From: Nymphaea colorata
Lineage: Eukaryota > Streptophyta > Magnoliopsida > Nymphaeales > Nymphaeaceae
NCBI RefSeq assembly: GCF_008831285.2
Contig: NC_045140.1
Location: forward strand, 6,053,528 to 6,117,527
Direction: 5' to 3'
Length of the DNA: 64,000 bases
In this document: piece by piece, positions 24,296-36,749 of the stretch
How positions within the stretch are numbered: position 1 is the stretch's first letter
How the letters are laid out: each line of letters begins with the position of its first letter
Made by a program: the position numbers and the translations under genes
Notes under the pieces: generated by a model
What the model saw: only the letters and a program-made list of their open reading frames with translations
The model's database searches: none
Told to the model about the DNA's origin: nothing

Positions 24296-24654
24296 CCAAT
24301 GCAGCCTTTAACTCTGCAACTAGAAAATGAAGAGGTCTTTGGCTCTCACTAAGACAGGAGTCTCTGGGTATTATGAAAAAAAAAAAAGCGAATGGTTGCC
24401 ATAAATTTCCACATTTCCAGCTGCGGGCGTGGCATGTCTCTTTCTGAACAATCTTCAAAGCACCCTCTTGACATTGATTCCAACTCGAAAGCATTGATGA
24501 CAATGGGAAAAAGCAACAAGGTACGTTACATTCACAATTGACAACCATGTTTGAAAAACGGTACAATCAAAACAATATTCACCCTCTTGCATACAGTACA
24601 TGGAACCAACATTTAATAAATTATTTTGAAAATTTAACTAATCCAGCAGTCGCT

Positions 24655-24674
24655 TTCTCTCTCTCCCTGTCTCC

Positions 24675-24730
<56 letters not shown>

Positions 24731-24732
24731 GT
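24655..24732 (+). repeat. (CT)n(TA)n compound microsatellite
   Basis: A CTCT run at about 24655-24696 passes directly into TATA at about 24697-24730. Confidence 0.9.
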
Positions 24733-25059
24733 GCACTTAAAAAAGAAATTCAAGCAAAAAATTTGGACCTCAAAGGCGAGTTTGAATGCCTTTACTTTTC
24801 TGTGCAAAGAAGCTAATCAGACACACCCCGTGAGATAGGATAATGCATCTTTCGCTACCACCTTTATCATTTTTATACTTCACATTAAGTGCACAAGTTG
24901 GTAAAGTGAAATGCCATCTTTCTTTTATACACCATGATCAAAGTACACATAAAATCACTCCGAGAAATCAAAGGTGATGCATATCTCTATGGTTAATTGT
25001 AATTCCATCGAAGGTGCTTTGCTACCCAAGACATTGCAGAATTTCAAATGGGTAAACAA

Positions 25060-25265
25060 CTTATGACCCAAAAGATAGGTTCAAAATCCCACACATTCTT
25101 CTTATTGCTAGGGTCTTGGGTTGTGTAAAGACCTGCAAAGGGTGTCATGATTATACCATGTATGGTTCATAGGAGTAGCACTCACATGAATTAAACTGCG
25201 TTGTCTACCCAACCAACTATGTTATGCCCTTTGGCACTGTGTTATGCCCTTTGGCACTGTTTCTC
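25060..25265 (-). mobile_element. tRNA-derived SINE-like copy
   Basis: On the minus strand it reads GGGCATAACATAGTTGGTTGGGTAG, an A-box-like sequence. About 30 bp on is AGTTTAATTC, a degenerate B-box. The GGGCATAACATAG head is shared with the copies at 43.45-43.69 and 45.2-45.48 kb. A short duplication of TGTTATGCCCTTTGGCAC marks the head end. Confidence 0.45.
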
Positions 25266-25269
25266 TTTC

Positions 25270-26390
25270 AAATTCAAACGACATATGATTAAAGAGAAAT
25301 TTAATTCCTAAAATGAGAATTCTTTGTTTGATGGGCATACAAAGGAAGGAGCCAACTCTGAATTATTGGAATTTAACAATCATTGTTTGCTCCTCCAATT
25401 CTAAAGACTCAAAACCACTACTAACGCCTTTGGCAGGCAAAGATACAAAAACACTGGGGCAATGACGCAGCTTATGAGGTAAACCCCACATTTTTTGGAT
25501 GAGGGCTAAGTTACAAGTTCAGATCTCGTTATAAATGAGATCAAATCCGAATCATGCTTAGATTTGGTTGGATATCCCTCTCAATTCAATCCATAGAGGT
25601 CCATGGGTCGGGTTCATGTGAGCCTCTACTTAACATTAAGTTGAGTATTGCTCAAAAGAAGGCCGAAGCCCTACCTAACCCCTCATTCTTCTGGCACAAG
25701 GCTTGCGTTTATATCTGGAGATGTTGCTCATGCTGCCTTTCAATTTACGAGTCCTGTTTGCAACACAAAAAGTTAGTTTTTGAGGATTTGAAACAAGAAC
25801 TTGTTGCTTGCCAGCCCTGCCCTTGCTCCATCCCATCCAACCAACCCCTTGAAAATCTTGATTAACATTGGATTTTTAAAAACTAACTCCCATTTTCAGT
25901 ACCTTAAAGAGCCCAGCTTCACATGAAAAATGAATTTAACTCGTGCAACTTCTGTTGGGTTTCCATTCTCGGGCCATAACCTGCATATGGAACCCAGATC
26001 CAAAATAATCCCAACCATATTTCAAAAGGCCCAAGCAAATGGACCCAGAATCAGGTCCGTTGGGTGAACCCGACCCGTTAACGTCGATCGACCGAACCAA
26101 GAATGACAACACGTGGCAGATTTTCATTCACGGAGCTTTTCCTTTAAAAGCAACATAGTCCACTTGCGAACGCCGTTCCCTGGAGGCCATTTATGTTATT
26201 TTCGAAGAACAGATGGTTAATAGATTTCGTATTTTCAAATTCTAAGGGCGCCTTGGTACTTCGCTTCCAGTCGGAGCGTGACGGCGACGTCGTTTCTCTC
26301 TTCCCAACGTTCCATTTCGTTCAAATTTTTGGACACGGCCACGTAAGACTTCTCCCTCGCGCACCCCAAAAATAATGAAGGGCGTCATCC
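25270..26390. other. Intergenic and kinesin upstream region
   Basis: There is no conserved coding sequence. The short open frame at 25554-25865 has no recognisable domain. The last ~250 bp before 26390 are more GC-rich and probably belong to the distal promoter of the kinesin. Confidence 0.4.
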
Positions 26391-26412
26391 TGGGATTTAA
26401 ATCCGACGACCT

Positions 26413-26423
26413 CCCAACGGCTA
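26413..26423 (+). promoter_or_regulatory. MSA element upstream of the kinesin
   Basis: CCCAACGGCTA is a perfect fit to the M-phase-specific activator consensus YCYAACGGYYA, bound by three-repeat MYB (MYB3R) factors in plant G2/M genes such as mitotic cyclins and cytokinesis kinesins. It lies about 280 bp upstream of the proposed ATG, in the sense orientation. Confidence 0.65.
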
Positions 26424-26703
26424 CATTTTTGAGTTTCTGCCCGTTTCTGAAAAATCAAAGAGAAGAGGGAAAAACCCTAAATTTTTTTTTCCTCGCTGTC
26501 GTCAATGATTGCTCCACTTCTCTGCATTTTTCTTCTCAAGAGAAACCTTCCACTCCTCTCACAATCGTGGGGTTCCTCAAAACCCTAATCTGGATCCTCT
26601 TACCTCTTGGTCTCTTCAATCTCTGTTTCTTTCTGTCGGGGAATTTTCTGTTTCTTTGTTTCTCTGTTTTTTTTGTTTCTTTTTCATTTTTTCTCTCTCT
26701 GGG

Positions 26704-29700
26704 ATGATGAAGAACTCGGGGAACCAGAGAGGCGGGATTCTGAGAGGGATTTCTTTGCCGGAATCCCTCCCTCCGAAGCCCCGTTCGGCGGGGGGCCACC
26801 GGCGGACGAAGTCCGGGTGCGAGAATGTCCCGCCGGTCGACCCGAACACGCAGATGGATCTGTCGTCCTCGCCCTCTCCGGCGTCAAACAAGGCCGCTGC
26901 AAAGACGCGGAGCCCTCTTCCACCAAGGCCGCCCGCGCCTTCCAATCCTGGCAATCCGCTGAAGAGGAAGCTGAATCTGGAGTGTGCGGCGGAAAATGGC
27001 GGAATGGGGTCCTCAGATTCTGGCGTTTTGGTATGACGCCTCTCGTTAAAGAAGAAACCTAGCCGTAGGATAATTGTTGCATCTTCTCGATTTTGAGTTG
27101 GTTAACTTTGAAAGTTGCAGTTTCTTGTTAACTTCTCATGTCATTTATTGTTGTTTAACAGTCTTTAGTTCTTTTATTCCGAGTCAAGAATGATCGAATG
27201 TCAGACCATGAAACATTTTGGTGTTCATGCAGGTGGTGGTAAGAATAAGGCCTCTGAACAAAGATGAGGAAGGAGGGGAGCAAATTGTGCAGAAAACATC
27301 TCCTAATTCTTTATCTGTTCTTGATCAGATATTTACTTTTGATTCTGTTGCGGGAACAGATTCCATGCAGGTGAGTTGTCATTCGAGTACTGTTTCTTGT
27401 CCTGTTTTCCAGTCCTGTTTGTGGTTTTCTACGTATGCACATTCATGCGTCAGTAGCCGGTTGGTTCTCTTAAATTTCAGTAGTTCTTCTCCGTGTTGGC
27501 GTCGATTTTTCTTCTTGGATGTATTCTTGGTTTGTCTCATCAATCCAGTCAATGAGTTTATTACCCTGAAGCAGTACGGAAGTTACTAGTATTTCTAGAT
27601 GGTTATGCTTTTGCATGTTCTACTTTCTGTTCCTTCTCTAGGCCTGATTGGCGCATGCAGTGCTTTCACTTAAACATTTTGGTTTTTCCAGGAAAATATG
27701 TTTCAGCTGGTTGGCGTGCCACTTGTGGAGAACTGTTTGGCAGGGTTTAACAGCTCTATATTTGCATATGGGCAGGTACTTGTTACCATTTTCATAGCAA
27801 TGAGCTGTCCAATTTTTAATATTTGTTCTGTTCGGTATGAATCCTTACCTAGGTAATATGATGGTGAAGTTTGACACCTGGTAACAGTATTCGTTATTAT
27901 GGATTGCTCTGTTCATGGCAGACTGGCAGCGGCAAGACTTATACAATGTGGGGACCTACTCATGCTCTTGCTGAAGGGAAAAGTACCTGTATGGGTATAA
28001 CACCTCGTGTCTTTGAACAGCTGTTTTCACGAATTCAAGAAGTGAGTATCTTTCATCCTAAGCTAAAGGAGTCCGGAATGCTACTCTGGCTACATTTTAA
28101 GTGTTTTCTCTTCTTTTGCAGGAACAAGCCAAACATTCTGACAAACAGCTGAATTATCAGTGTCGCTGTTCTTTTCTAGAGGTAGCCTGATTAACACGTG
28201 TGTAGTTTAAACATTTGATATTTTTTTTAATACTCAATCGATACTTTTTCATTCTTGCCAGATCTATAACGAGCAAATTACTGATTTGCTGGACCCGAGT
28301 CAAAAGAATTTGCAGGTGGTTGCTATGTCCTTCTGTGAAATTATTATATATTCTATCAAGCCTATCTGACTTTCTGCATGCAATATCAGATAAGGGAAGA
28401 TGTTAAATCAGGGGTCTATGTAGAAAATCTTACGGAGGAATATGTGAATTCCATGGAGGACCTTACCCAGCTTTTGATTAAGGTACATGTATTAGCTGTC
28501 TGTATGCATCTGCATTTGGTTCATTTAAAGTTTAAACCCAGAACATGATTTTTTTTTTTTTGGCAAGTTATATAGGATATTAGTGATTGGAGATGGACCT
28601 CATTTTGTTAATTAAGATTATAAGAGGATCCCACTTGTATCCATTAAATTGTGTTAGTGTTATGTCATATTTGTCATATAATTATGTGCTTCACACATAT
28701 TTGTCTCATTCTTGTCTACTTAATTCTTTTTCAGACAAATTTTTCTTAACTTTTTGGCCTGCCTAGACCCCTATAGCACTTTTATCTACATAGATGAGTC
28801 TGCATAATCACTTCTAATAGCCGTAATTCTGGCTCTTGGAAAAAAAAGTAACCAATATTTACCCATGACATAGTCATTTCTCAAAAGCTCACTTTGTCAG
28901 CTTCTGAGTCATTTCTCAAAAGCTCACTTTGTCAGCTTCTGATGCCAACTATCCTTCCTCTATTTAAGAAAATTTTGACATTATCTATGGTTCTATGGTT
29001 GACATTGGTCAGTATTTTTAGTTATATTCAACTCAAGGATGTACATTGAGAAGGGACAACTAAATTCAAAAGTATCTAATGTTCTTAGCTGTTGAATTCT
29101 TCACTAATATCCAAAGAAAGGGAAATTTTTCTTACATCAATTATTCTACTATTCTTGACAAGTTACAACCTCTCCTTCATATAGCCACTGATTGACGCAG
29201 GGACTGGCAAACAGGAGAGTTGGCGCAACAAGCATTAATGCAGAGAGTTCTCGCTCACATAGTGTTTTTACTTGTGTTGTTGAATCTCGGTGCAAGGTAA
29301 CATTTCTGGAAATGGTTGTGAATGAACTTCCGTTATATTGTAGCGATAACATGTCATTTAGCATGATCCATGAAAGTACTTCTTCAGGTACCTGGCTGCT
29401 TAGAGCCTATAGGGCACTTTTAGTTCTGTATTCCATCCTTTGTTCATAATCTTGGAATTTGGGTAGTTCTTAATTGCATAAGATTAATTGCTGAATCCTT
29501 TTCGCAGAGCATGGCAGATGGTTTGAGTAGCTTGAGGACCAGTAGAATCAATCTTGTTGATCTTGCTGGATCTGAAAGGCAAAAACTTACTGGTGCAGCT
29601 GGGGAACGTCTTAAAGAAGCTGGCAATATTAATCGTTCCCTCTCACAGCTTGGGTATGTTTTGCATCTGTTAAACCTAATATTTGTTAGGAAGCTGTACG

Positions 29701-32700
29701 TGTTTGGCTTCTCCAGGCCAAATATAATCTGTCTTCGTGTTCCTTTGTCTGCATGTTATGGCAGGTTGTGGTATTACTGACAGCCATGCATTAGCAATGT
29801 TTCTTTGTGGAGATGTTGCAATGGTTTACCTTAGCCACATGTTTTAGACTCTTGGTAGTTTTTACAAGCATGATATCAATTTTCATAGGTATTTCTTGTT
29901 CTATGTTGCATCCCTCGATCTCATGTTATGCTTTTTGTTCCATGATTACCAATTGGCTTTATGTCACACAAAATGTATTGGTAGGTTGTCTACAAGCTTC
30001 AATGTGGCTGTGCCATATAATCACATCCTGTAAGACTTTGCAGAAAAATTACAATAAGATTATGCGGCTCTTATGTACAGTGAAGTATGAGTCAAGCAAT
30101 TAAATTTTTATGCTTATACAGTTCAGTATGAATGCTATTGCCAACAAAATTTCTAAAATATCTTTGCAGATTCTTGAATAGTTTCCTTACAATACTTTTT
30201 TCTCTAGTGCCTCGTTTGAATGTGGTCAGTTTTGAGTTTTGACATAGCAGGAAACTATTTAGTGAGAAGTAGATAATTTAATTGTCTTTTCTTTACTGTG
30301 CCACCTTGAATTCATGTTTTGCTTGTCCTTCTGTCAAACTTTCTTGTTTTGAACCAGGTCATTTTTGTGACGTAGCAGAAAACTGCTATTGAGAGCAGAC
30401 GGAGTGATTGCTTAATTCATGTTTGTTTGTTCTTCTTTGGGAAGTTTCTTTTTATGTGGTTGTTGTTGTTAATTTTAGTATGTCTATTGGTCATTTCTTA
30501 CTTGCATGATGTGTGTAATAAATTGCACTTTTATCTTTGTAATAAGCTTTTCATAATGAGCACAACATCTCTTGTTAAATTCAAATTGGGGATCCAATTT
30601 CGAAGTTTTGAACTTTTATTGCTTCTCTTATGCTAAAGAACAAAAAGAGTAGTTTTCTGATTCTTGCATTTTTTTTTTCTTAAATTCCAGGAACCTTATC
30701 AACATTCTCGCTGAAGTTTCTCAATCTGGGAGGCAGAGGCATATTCCTTATAGAGATTCTCGGTTAACATTTTTATTGCAGGAATCTCTAGGAGGCAATG
30801 CAAAACTAGCAATGATCTGTGCTGTTTCTCCTGCTCAAAGGTTGTCCCTCAGACTTATTTGAAGTTGGATATATGTCCTGATAGTTGTTTTTCAGCTTGA
30901 TGAAAACTTCAGGTATTTTGCAGCTGCAAGAGTGAAACATTAAGCACTCTTAGATTTGCACAAAGGGCTAAAGCAATACAGAACAAGGCAGTTGTCAATG
31001 AAGTCACTGAAGATGATGTAAATGTTCTGCGAGAGCAGATTCGACAACTTAAGGTTATTTTTTGGCCATACTATGTCATGTTAAACTGAATTTTACATTG
31101 AATATCTCATGGATTAAGCATTTGTGTCTATGCCGGATGTCCTGCAGGATGAACTGATCAGAATGAAATCAAATGGAAATAGCCAAGCAGATTCAGGTGG
31201 AGGGTATTCAACAGGGTGGAATGCTCGCAGAAGTTTAAATCTTCTCAGAATGAGCCTAAGTCGTCCTTCAACATTACAGCCACAAGTGGAAGATGATAGC
31301 GATGAAGAAATGGAGATAGTTGAGGAAGGGGTGGAAAAGGTGCAAGCCGTATTGCAATCAAAAGAAACAGAAAGTCCTGAACACTTATTCCCACAACCTA
31401 TTGTAGGCCATCAAGAAACAGTTTGTGTTGATCATACTTTGGAGGAGACTGATGTCAACATGGAGGACTGTCTGCCAGATGACAAAATGGAGTCATTTAC
31501 TGACCCTGACCCCAAAGCAGTTAATGAGACATCAACAAGTGTGGTAGCATTGACTGTATCAGAGAGTAAAATAATTTGTGGAGATTCTGAAGGCATTGAA
31601 TCAGCAGATCTTCCTCAGGTGTCTACATTCTCTCCAAAAGTTGAACCAGAAAATCGCCTTAGTATTGTCCCTTGCCAATTGTCTCCAGTTCTTACTTCAC
31701 CAACTGTAAGCATATCACCTAAAGTTGAAGGTTGTAGCAGGAAAAGCCTAAGAATGTCGTCCAGTTTGTCACCAAATCAGAAGGGAACTTTGGAAAATTC
31801 TAATTTTAACCCAGAATCACTGAACTTATCTTTTGCACTTGCTGTGGCTAACACTTCTGCCACACGAACGAGCAAGAATTTCACTATTCCAACTGAGTCT
31901 ATAGCTGCCAGCCTACAACGTGGTCTGCAAGTTATAGATAGCCATCAACAAAGTTCTGCACTAAGGCATTCCTCATTTCGCTTTTCATTCAAGGCGTTAG
32001 ATTCCAAGCCATTTCAACCTGCTGAAAAGATTGATGTAGGTGTGCAAACACTTCTTGAAACACCAGAGACACTGGAAGATCAATCAGAGTTCATTTGCAG
32101 CCTTTGCAAGAAAAAGCCTTCTTGTGTTCAAAATGATAATGAGACTGATAGTGTGGAATTGTCACTGGTGCCTGTTGATGTACCTCAGTCAACTGATTCA
32201 TCCAAGAAGCAAGTTCCTAAAGTAAGGCTTTGGATGAGGGCGTGTTGTATTAACTTTCTTTATTTACATGTCTTGAATGCTTGGTTAAAATTAAAAGATA
32301 AGTTTTGTGTTTAGGCTGTGGAGAAGGTTTTGGCAGGTGCAATCCGAAGAGAAATGGCACTTGAAGAGTTTAACTCTAAGCAAGCAGCTGAAATCATGCA
32401 ACTGAATCGCTTGGTATGTTTCACAATTTAAAAATTCAAAATTTGAAGCTGTAAATGTTCCTGTTATGCTGTGAAAATTTAATTGGTGGGTTAACAATTT
32501 GCAGATTCAGCAATATAAGCATGAGCGTGAATGCAGTGCCATTATTGAGCAAATCCGTGAAGACAAGATTTGCCGCTTGGAGGGTCTCATGGATGGAGTC
32601 TTACCTACTGAGGAGTTCATGGAACAAGAATTGATTTCACTTGCTAATGAGCACAAGGTATAATATGTAATTTCCAAATGTTTTTGCACACCATCCAATG

Positions 32701-35221
32701 TTTCTTCGTAAACTATCATGTTTATCCATGTACTGGTAAAATTTCTTGAAGTCCTCTTCTAACAGCACAGTTTTCCTTTGTTCTTTTCATTGTCATAGAA
32801 AATGTGTGTTATTTGAAAAAAGCGCGTATAATGCACGAAAAGAAAAACGCCAGAAAAGAAAATAAAAAACGTGAAAAAAATGTCTATTATATGCATTTTT
32901 TCTCTTTTTTTTGTATTTTTTATAATTTTTTATTTTTCTATAATTTTCAAGATTTATTAAACTTTTAAAATTTTTAAAAAATTTGCCAAAATATTCCCGA
33001 GATATATAACTTTGCCATATTATACCGGACATATTCCTCGCCGTATGTGACGATGGTTCTTTTTCTTTTTTTCTAAATCTTTCATCAACTTTCTTGGATG
33101 GTAAGAAACAGTTGTAACACCTTAACTCTATGACCATTTGTTCCAAGTTGTTTGTGATTAATTTGATAACTACCTTTCTTGGATGGCAAGAAACAGTTGT
33201 AGCACCTTAACCGTGTGACCATTTGTTCCAAGTTGTTTGTGTAATTTGATAATTTGTCTGTATTTCTGTTCAGCCAACTAGCTGTGGCTTTGACATGAAA
33301 CTTCACTTTAAGGCAGTTGGTTTGGAATAAATAATTTTTCCCTCTTCCCTCCTACAGTGGACAAGCAGAACTATTTAAATGAGTTAACTATTGTCATTTT
33401 GTTAGAAAATTTCACATTGCTGCTCCGGGTTCTTTCCATTTTCTGCATTTGGAACTTCTCACGGATTTAACTGTTTAAGGCAGTTGGTTTGGAATGCAGT
33501 TGGTTTGGCCCTCTTCCCTCCTACAGTGGACAAGCAGAACTATTTAAATGAGTTAACTATTGTCATTTTGTTAGAAAATTTCACATTGCTGCTCCAGGTT
33601 CTTTCCATTTTCTGCATTTGGAACTTCTCACGGATTTAACTGTTTATATTGATGTACAGTTGCTTAAAGACAAATATGACAATCATCCAGAATTTCTGAG
33701 GGTTACGATTGAGCTAAAGAGAGTGCAAGATGAACTGGATCAGTACAGAAATTTCTTTGATTTGGGTGAGAGAGAAGTGCTTGTGGAAGAAGTTCAGAAT
33801 TTGCGCAACCAACTGCAGAGCTATCTTGACAAATCTCCTAAGACAAGTCAGAAATGGAACCCTCCACTGCAATTGACTCATGCTGCTGAATCTGTTCTTG
33901 AGACAGTTGTAGAGTCTTCCAATGATGATGCTGAAAAAAGGTTTGAGGAAGAAAGACAGCGGTGGACTCAAACAGAAAGTGAATGGATTTCATTGTCAGA
34001 AGACTTGAGAGCTGAATTAGAGGCAAGCCGTTCACTTGCTGAAAAACGAGAGCTGGAGCTAAATGCTGAGAAGAAGTGTTCAGAGGAGCTGAAGGAAGCC
34101 CTGCAGACAGCAATGCAAGGCCATGCACGTATACTTGAACAGTATGCAGAGCTCCAAGAGAAGCACATAGCATTGCTTGCTAGGCACCGGAAGATCAGGG
34201 ATGGGATTGCAGATGTAAAACAGGCTGCTGCGAAAGCAGGAGTAAGGGGTGCTGAATCCCGTTTCATCAATTCTCTAGCTGCTGAAATCTCAGCCTTGAA
34301 AGCTGAGAGAGACAAAGAAAGAAAAATTTGGAAAGATCAAAATAATGGGCTCCAGGCTCAACTGCGGGACACTGCTGAGGCAGTCCAGGCTGCCGGTGAA
34401 TTGCTTGTGAGACTGAAAGAGTCAGAAGAGGCTGTCGCAGATGCAAAGGTAAGTAGTATTATATATAAACAAAATTGTGCCCTGACCTGACAAAAACCAA
34501 GCAGTCTGGGTTCCTATCTTAGATGGTCATGGTCCAAGTTTTGTTCAGTAAAACTGGCATGCTTTAATCAGTCCTATCTAGATGGTCATGGTCCATGTTT
34601 TTTGTTCGGTAAATGGCGCAGTCTTTCGTTCTGAACAAGCATGTGAAACTGGCATGCTTTAATTTGTCTACATACATACTGGAAAACAGGAAAAATGTTA
34701 TTTGTATTGTTCCTGCCTGAGGATGGTCAGTTTTCTGGACATGGGTATTGTTCTTCAAGGAGAACACTTTTGCTGCTACAACACCCTCTGGCCCAAGGCT
34801 CTGAACATTAGTGGAGCTGTTCTCACACGTCCATATACAACTTCATATAGGTGCACACATGCATGAAGCAAAGATCCTATCAATTGTTTAATTATTTTGT
34901 TCTTGTTCATCGCAGGCAAGGGCTCTAAAAGCAGAACAAGAAACTGAATCTGCCCGCTTGGAGATGGATAAGTTGAAGAAAAAACATGAAAGAGAAATTG
35001 AGACTCTGAAGCAGTTCCTTGCTGAGACACGATTGCCAAAAGTGGCTGTGCTACCGGAACAAGCAGATCCTGTTAGTAGGACAGTTGAACAGGACCATGG
35101 TAACTTTGGGAATCAAGACTGGAGGGAAGAATTTGAACCTTTCTATCGTGAAGATGAGAGTGAATTCATGCGAAACACTGGACCCTCCTGGTTTAGTGGA
35201 TACGATAGGTGTAACATTTAA
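26704..35221 (+). CDS. KIN12A: Phragmoplast-associated kinesin-12, KIN-12A/PAKRP1 type, 16 exons, ~1272 aa
   Basis: Plus-end-directed kinesin that in the family organises antiparallel microtubule plus ends in the phragmoplast during cytokinesis. Exons: 26704-27030, 27233-27370, 27692-27775, 27922-28041, 28122-28181, 28262-28315, 28390-28482, 29201-29296, 29508-29653, 30691-30840, 30924-31053, 31148-32221, 32315-32413, 32505-32657, 33660-34448 and 34916-35221. All are GT-AG and phase-consistent. The N-terminal extension (residues 1-109) carries [20 protein letters not shown]. The motor spans about 107-446: P-loop GQTGSGKT at 182-189 (split by intron 3), switch I NAESSRSH at 305-312, switch II DLAGSE at 342-347. 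A stalk with coiled coils follows, strongest in exons 14-16. The protein ends [11 protein letters not shown], matching the family C-terminus as I know it. Length is close to Arabidopsis KIN-12A (~1292). The gene looks intact. KIN-12A and KIN-12B are close paralogues, so the symbol is at family level. Confidence 0.95.
28870..28942 (+). repeat. 35-bp tandem duplication in kinesin intron 7
   Basis: AGTCATTTCTCAAAAGCTCA, continuing to GTCAGCTTCTG, occurs twice head to tail without visible differences. Confidence 0.85.
32805..33055 (-). repeat. AT-rich dispersed repeat, copy 2, in kinesin intron 14
   Basis: It shares CATATTATACCGGACATATTC-like and TTTTAAAATTTTTAAAAAAT-like blocks with the copy at 36490-36745 and, inverted, with 11075-11345. 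It is the most diverged of the three. Confidence 0.4.
33085..33242 (+). repeat. ~80-bp tandem duplication in kinesin intron 14
   Basis: TTTCTTGGATGG(T/C)AAGAAACAG, continuing to CCATTTGTTCCAAGTTGTTTG, is present twice with a few substitutions. Confidence 0.8.
33311..33646 (+). repeat. ~167-bp tandem duplication abutting the exon 15 acceptor
   Basis: Copy 1 is about 33311-33476 and copy 2 about 33477-33646. They are nearly identical from CCCTCTTCCCTCCTACAGTG to CACGGATTTAACTGTTTA. Copy 2 ends 13 bp before the real acceptor AG at 33658-33659. Each copy contains CTCTTCCCTCCTACAG, a good pyrimidine-rich 3' splice-site lookalike. Confidence 0.85.
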
Positions 35222-35394
35222 AGTTCAAAAAGGTGATGAAACTGTACAATTAGTAGTGCGTATAGACTCTCGAAGATCTTGGCATGGTAATATTTCTCAC
35301 CAATAGTGAAGAGTCGGTGATTTGATACAGCGGTCATATAAACAGCCTCCTGCCTCCTTTCAAGAGAAATATTATGTATTGCTTATTGTTGTGT

Positions 35395-35430
35395 GCATTC
35401 TTTGTCTAATTCTCACCACATGTAATAAAT
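35395..35430 (+). terminator. Likely kinesin polyadenylation region
   Basis: AATAAATATG at about 35424, some 200 bp after the stop, sits in T/GT-rich sequence and fits a plant near-upstream polyadenylation signal. No transcript evidence is available here. Confidence 0.4.
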
Positions 35431-35439
35431 ATGTTTGTT

Positions 35440-36480
35440 TTGACGTATTGCCCAAGCACTTTTTTTTGGTCATTTCTTAGCACAATGTATTTTTTTTTAA
35501 TTGTTGTAAAAGCAAAAAAGAGAAATGCAATTTTTCATTCAATTACCACCTACCAATAGACTTCATCTTCCCAATAGTCAGCCTTAAGTACGTCGCCAGA
35601 CAGATTTTCAATTCTCACCTACCATGTCCTCAACTTTGATCAACCCTTTCGTCAAGAAAATGCAAATCTATGTATAAATGAATGCAGTAATCTGAATCCT
35701 ATTTGGTACATCTGTGGACTAAATAAATGCAAATCCATCTTTCATGTTCATATTTACGCATTTAAGAGCTTTGATCAATCTTGTCATGCTAAGTGGACCG
35801 ACCAAATTAAAATTAGTCAATGAGCAGTGTAAGCTAACCTTGGAGAACTTGAGAAAATTGGGTGTCCTGGGGCACCTTTCGAACTGTCCAGGATGGTCTT
35901 ACTATTGGGGGGCAAAGGCCGACAAGCAGGACAGATATGTAAGCAGTTTCCTTTGCTCAAAAACTGAAGATACTCTATCATGTCAGCCAGCACTCAAGGA
36001 ATTCAGCTTGTGGCTTTCGTCCATGTTGACCCACACACTTAATTACGACCATGACTTGGTGAGGACGGCCCGTCCTTAATTGCAGTTGTTGTTTCCACTC
36101 ACTATTTGGTCACAGTTGTCTATGTTGTAAAATTGAAGAACAGACGGCGGATCAATGAAAGAAGTCTGCATCTATCATTTTACTGCGAACCATCTTTTGT
36201 TGATACTGTGCAAGAACACACATCAGAGACATTGGTTGCTAACGGTACTCATAATTGACTGTAACAATTAACCAGCTTTGTCAAGGTACCTGGCTATGTG
36301 AAAAAGCTATATCGCAGTGAGAAATTTCAAATATAAATGCTGCTCGTGCAGTCACACACACACAAACGCATGTATGAACACATCCAATTTTGTTGTTGGT
36401 GAAACATCGAGGCAGTCAGAATTGGTTTCTGAAGGGAGTGGGTTTTCGAGCCAGAACTATTATGTGAATCAATATTCGCA
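35440..36480. other. Intergenic, no supported gene
   Basis: The 111-codon open frame at 35744-36079 has no recognisable domain and no visible splice partners. The rest is unremarkable, apart from a short CA run near 36350-36362. Confidence 0.4.
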
Positions 36481-36489
36481 AAGAAGCAC

Positions 36490-36745
36490 AAAAACACGTT
36501 TTTTTTTGTGCTTTAGGCATTTTTTTCACATTATAATGCCAACTACTTGTTTTTCATTTTTAAATTTTTGTTTGTTGATTATCTACTTATTTTTGGTGTT
36601 TGTGTTATTAGTTTCTCACTTATTTTATGTTTTCCTCATTTTTAGGATTTTTTTAAAACTTTAAAAGTTTACCATACTTTTTCTCATATTTTTTGTGTCT
36701 TATCAAACTCGCCATATTATACTCAAGAAAACTTCACCATAACCA
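36490..36745 (-). repeat. AT-rich dispersed repeat, copy 3
   Basis: Reverse-complemented, it matches 11075-11345 closely over AAATAAGTGAGAAACTAATA and the flanking poly-A/T blocks, and keeps the GAGTATAATATGGCGAGTTTG motif. No coding capacity is visible. Confidence 0.55.
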
Positions 36746-36749
36746 TATA

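Noticed and set aside
33714-34315. Minus-strand frames opposite kinesin exon 15
   Set aside because: Antisense shadows of coiled-coil coding sequence, Ser/Leu-rich by reverse codon composition.
35744-36079. 111-codon plus-strand open frame downstream of the kinesin
   Set aside because: No recognisable domain, no splice partners and no conserved motif. Treated as chance or repeat-derived.
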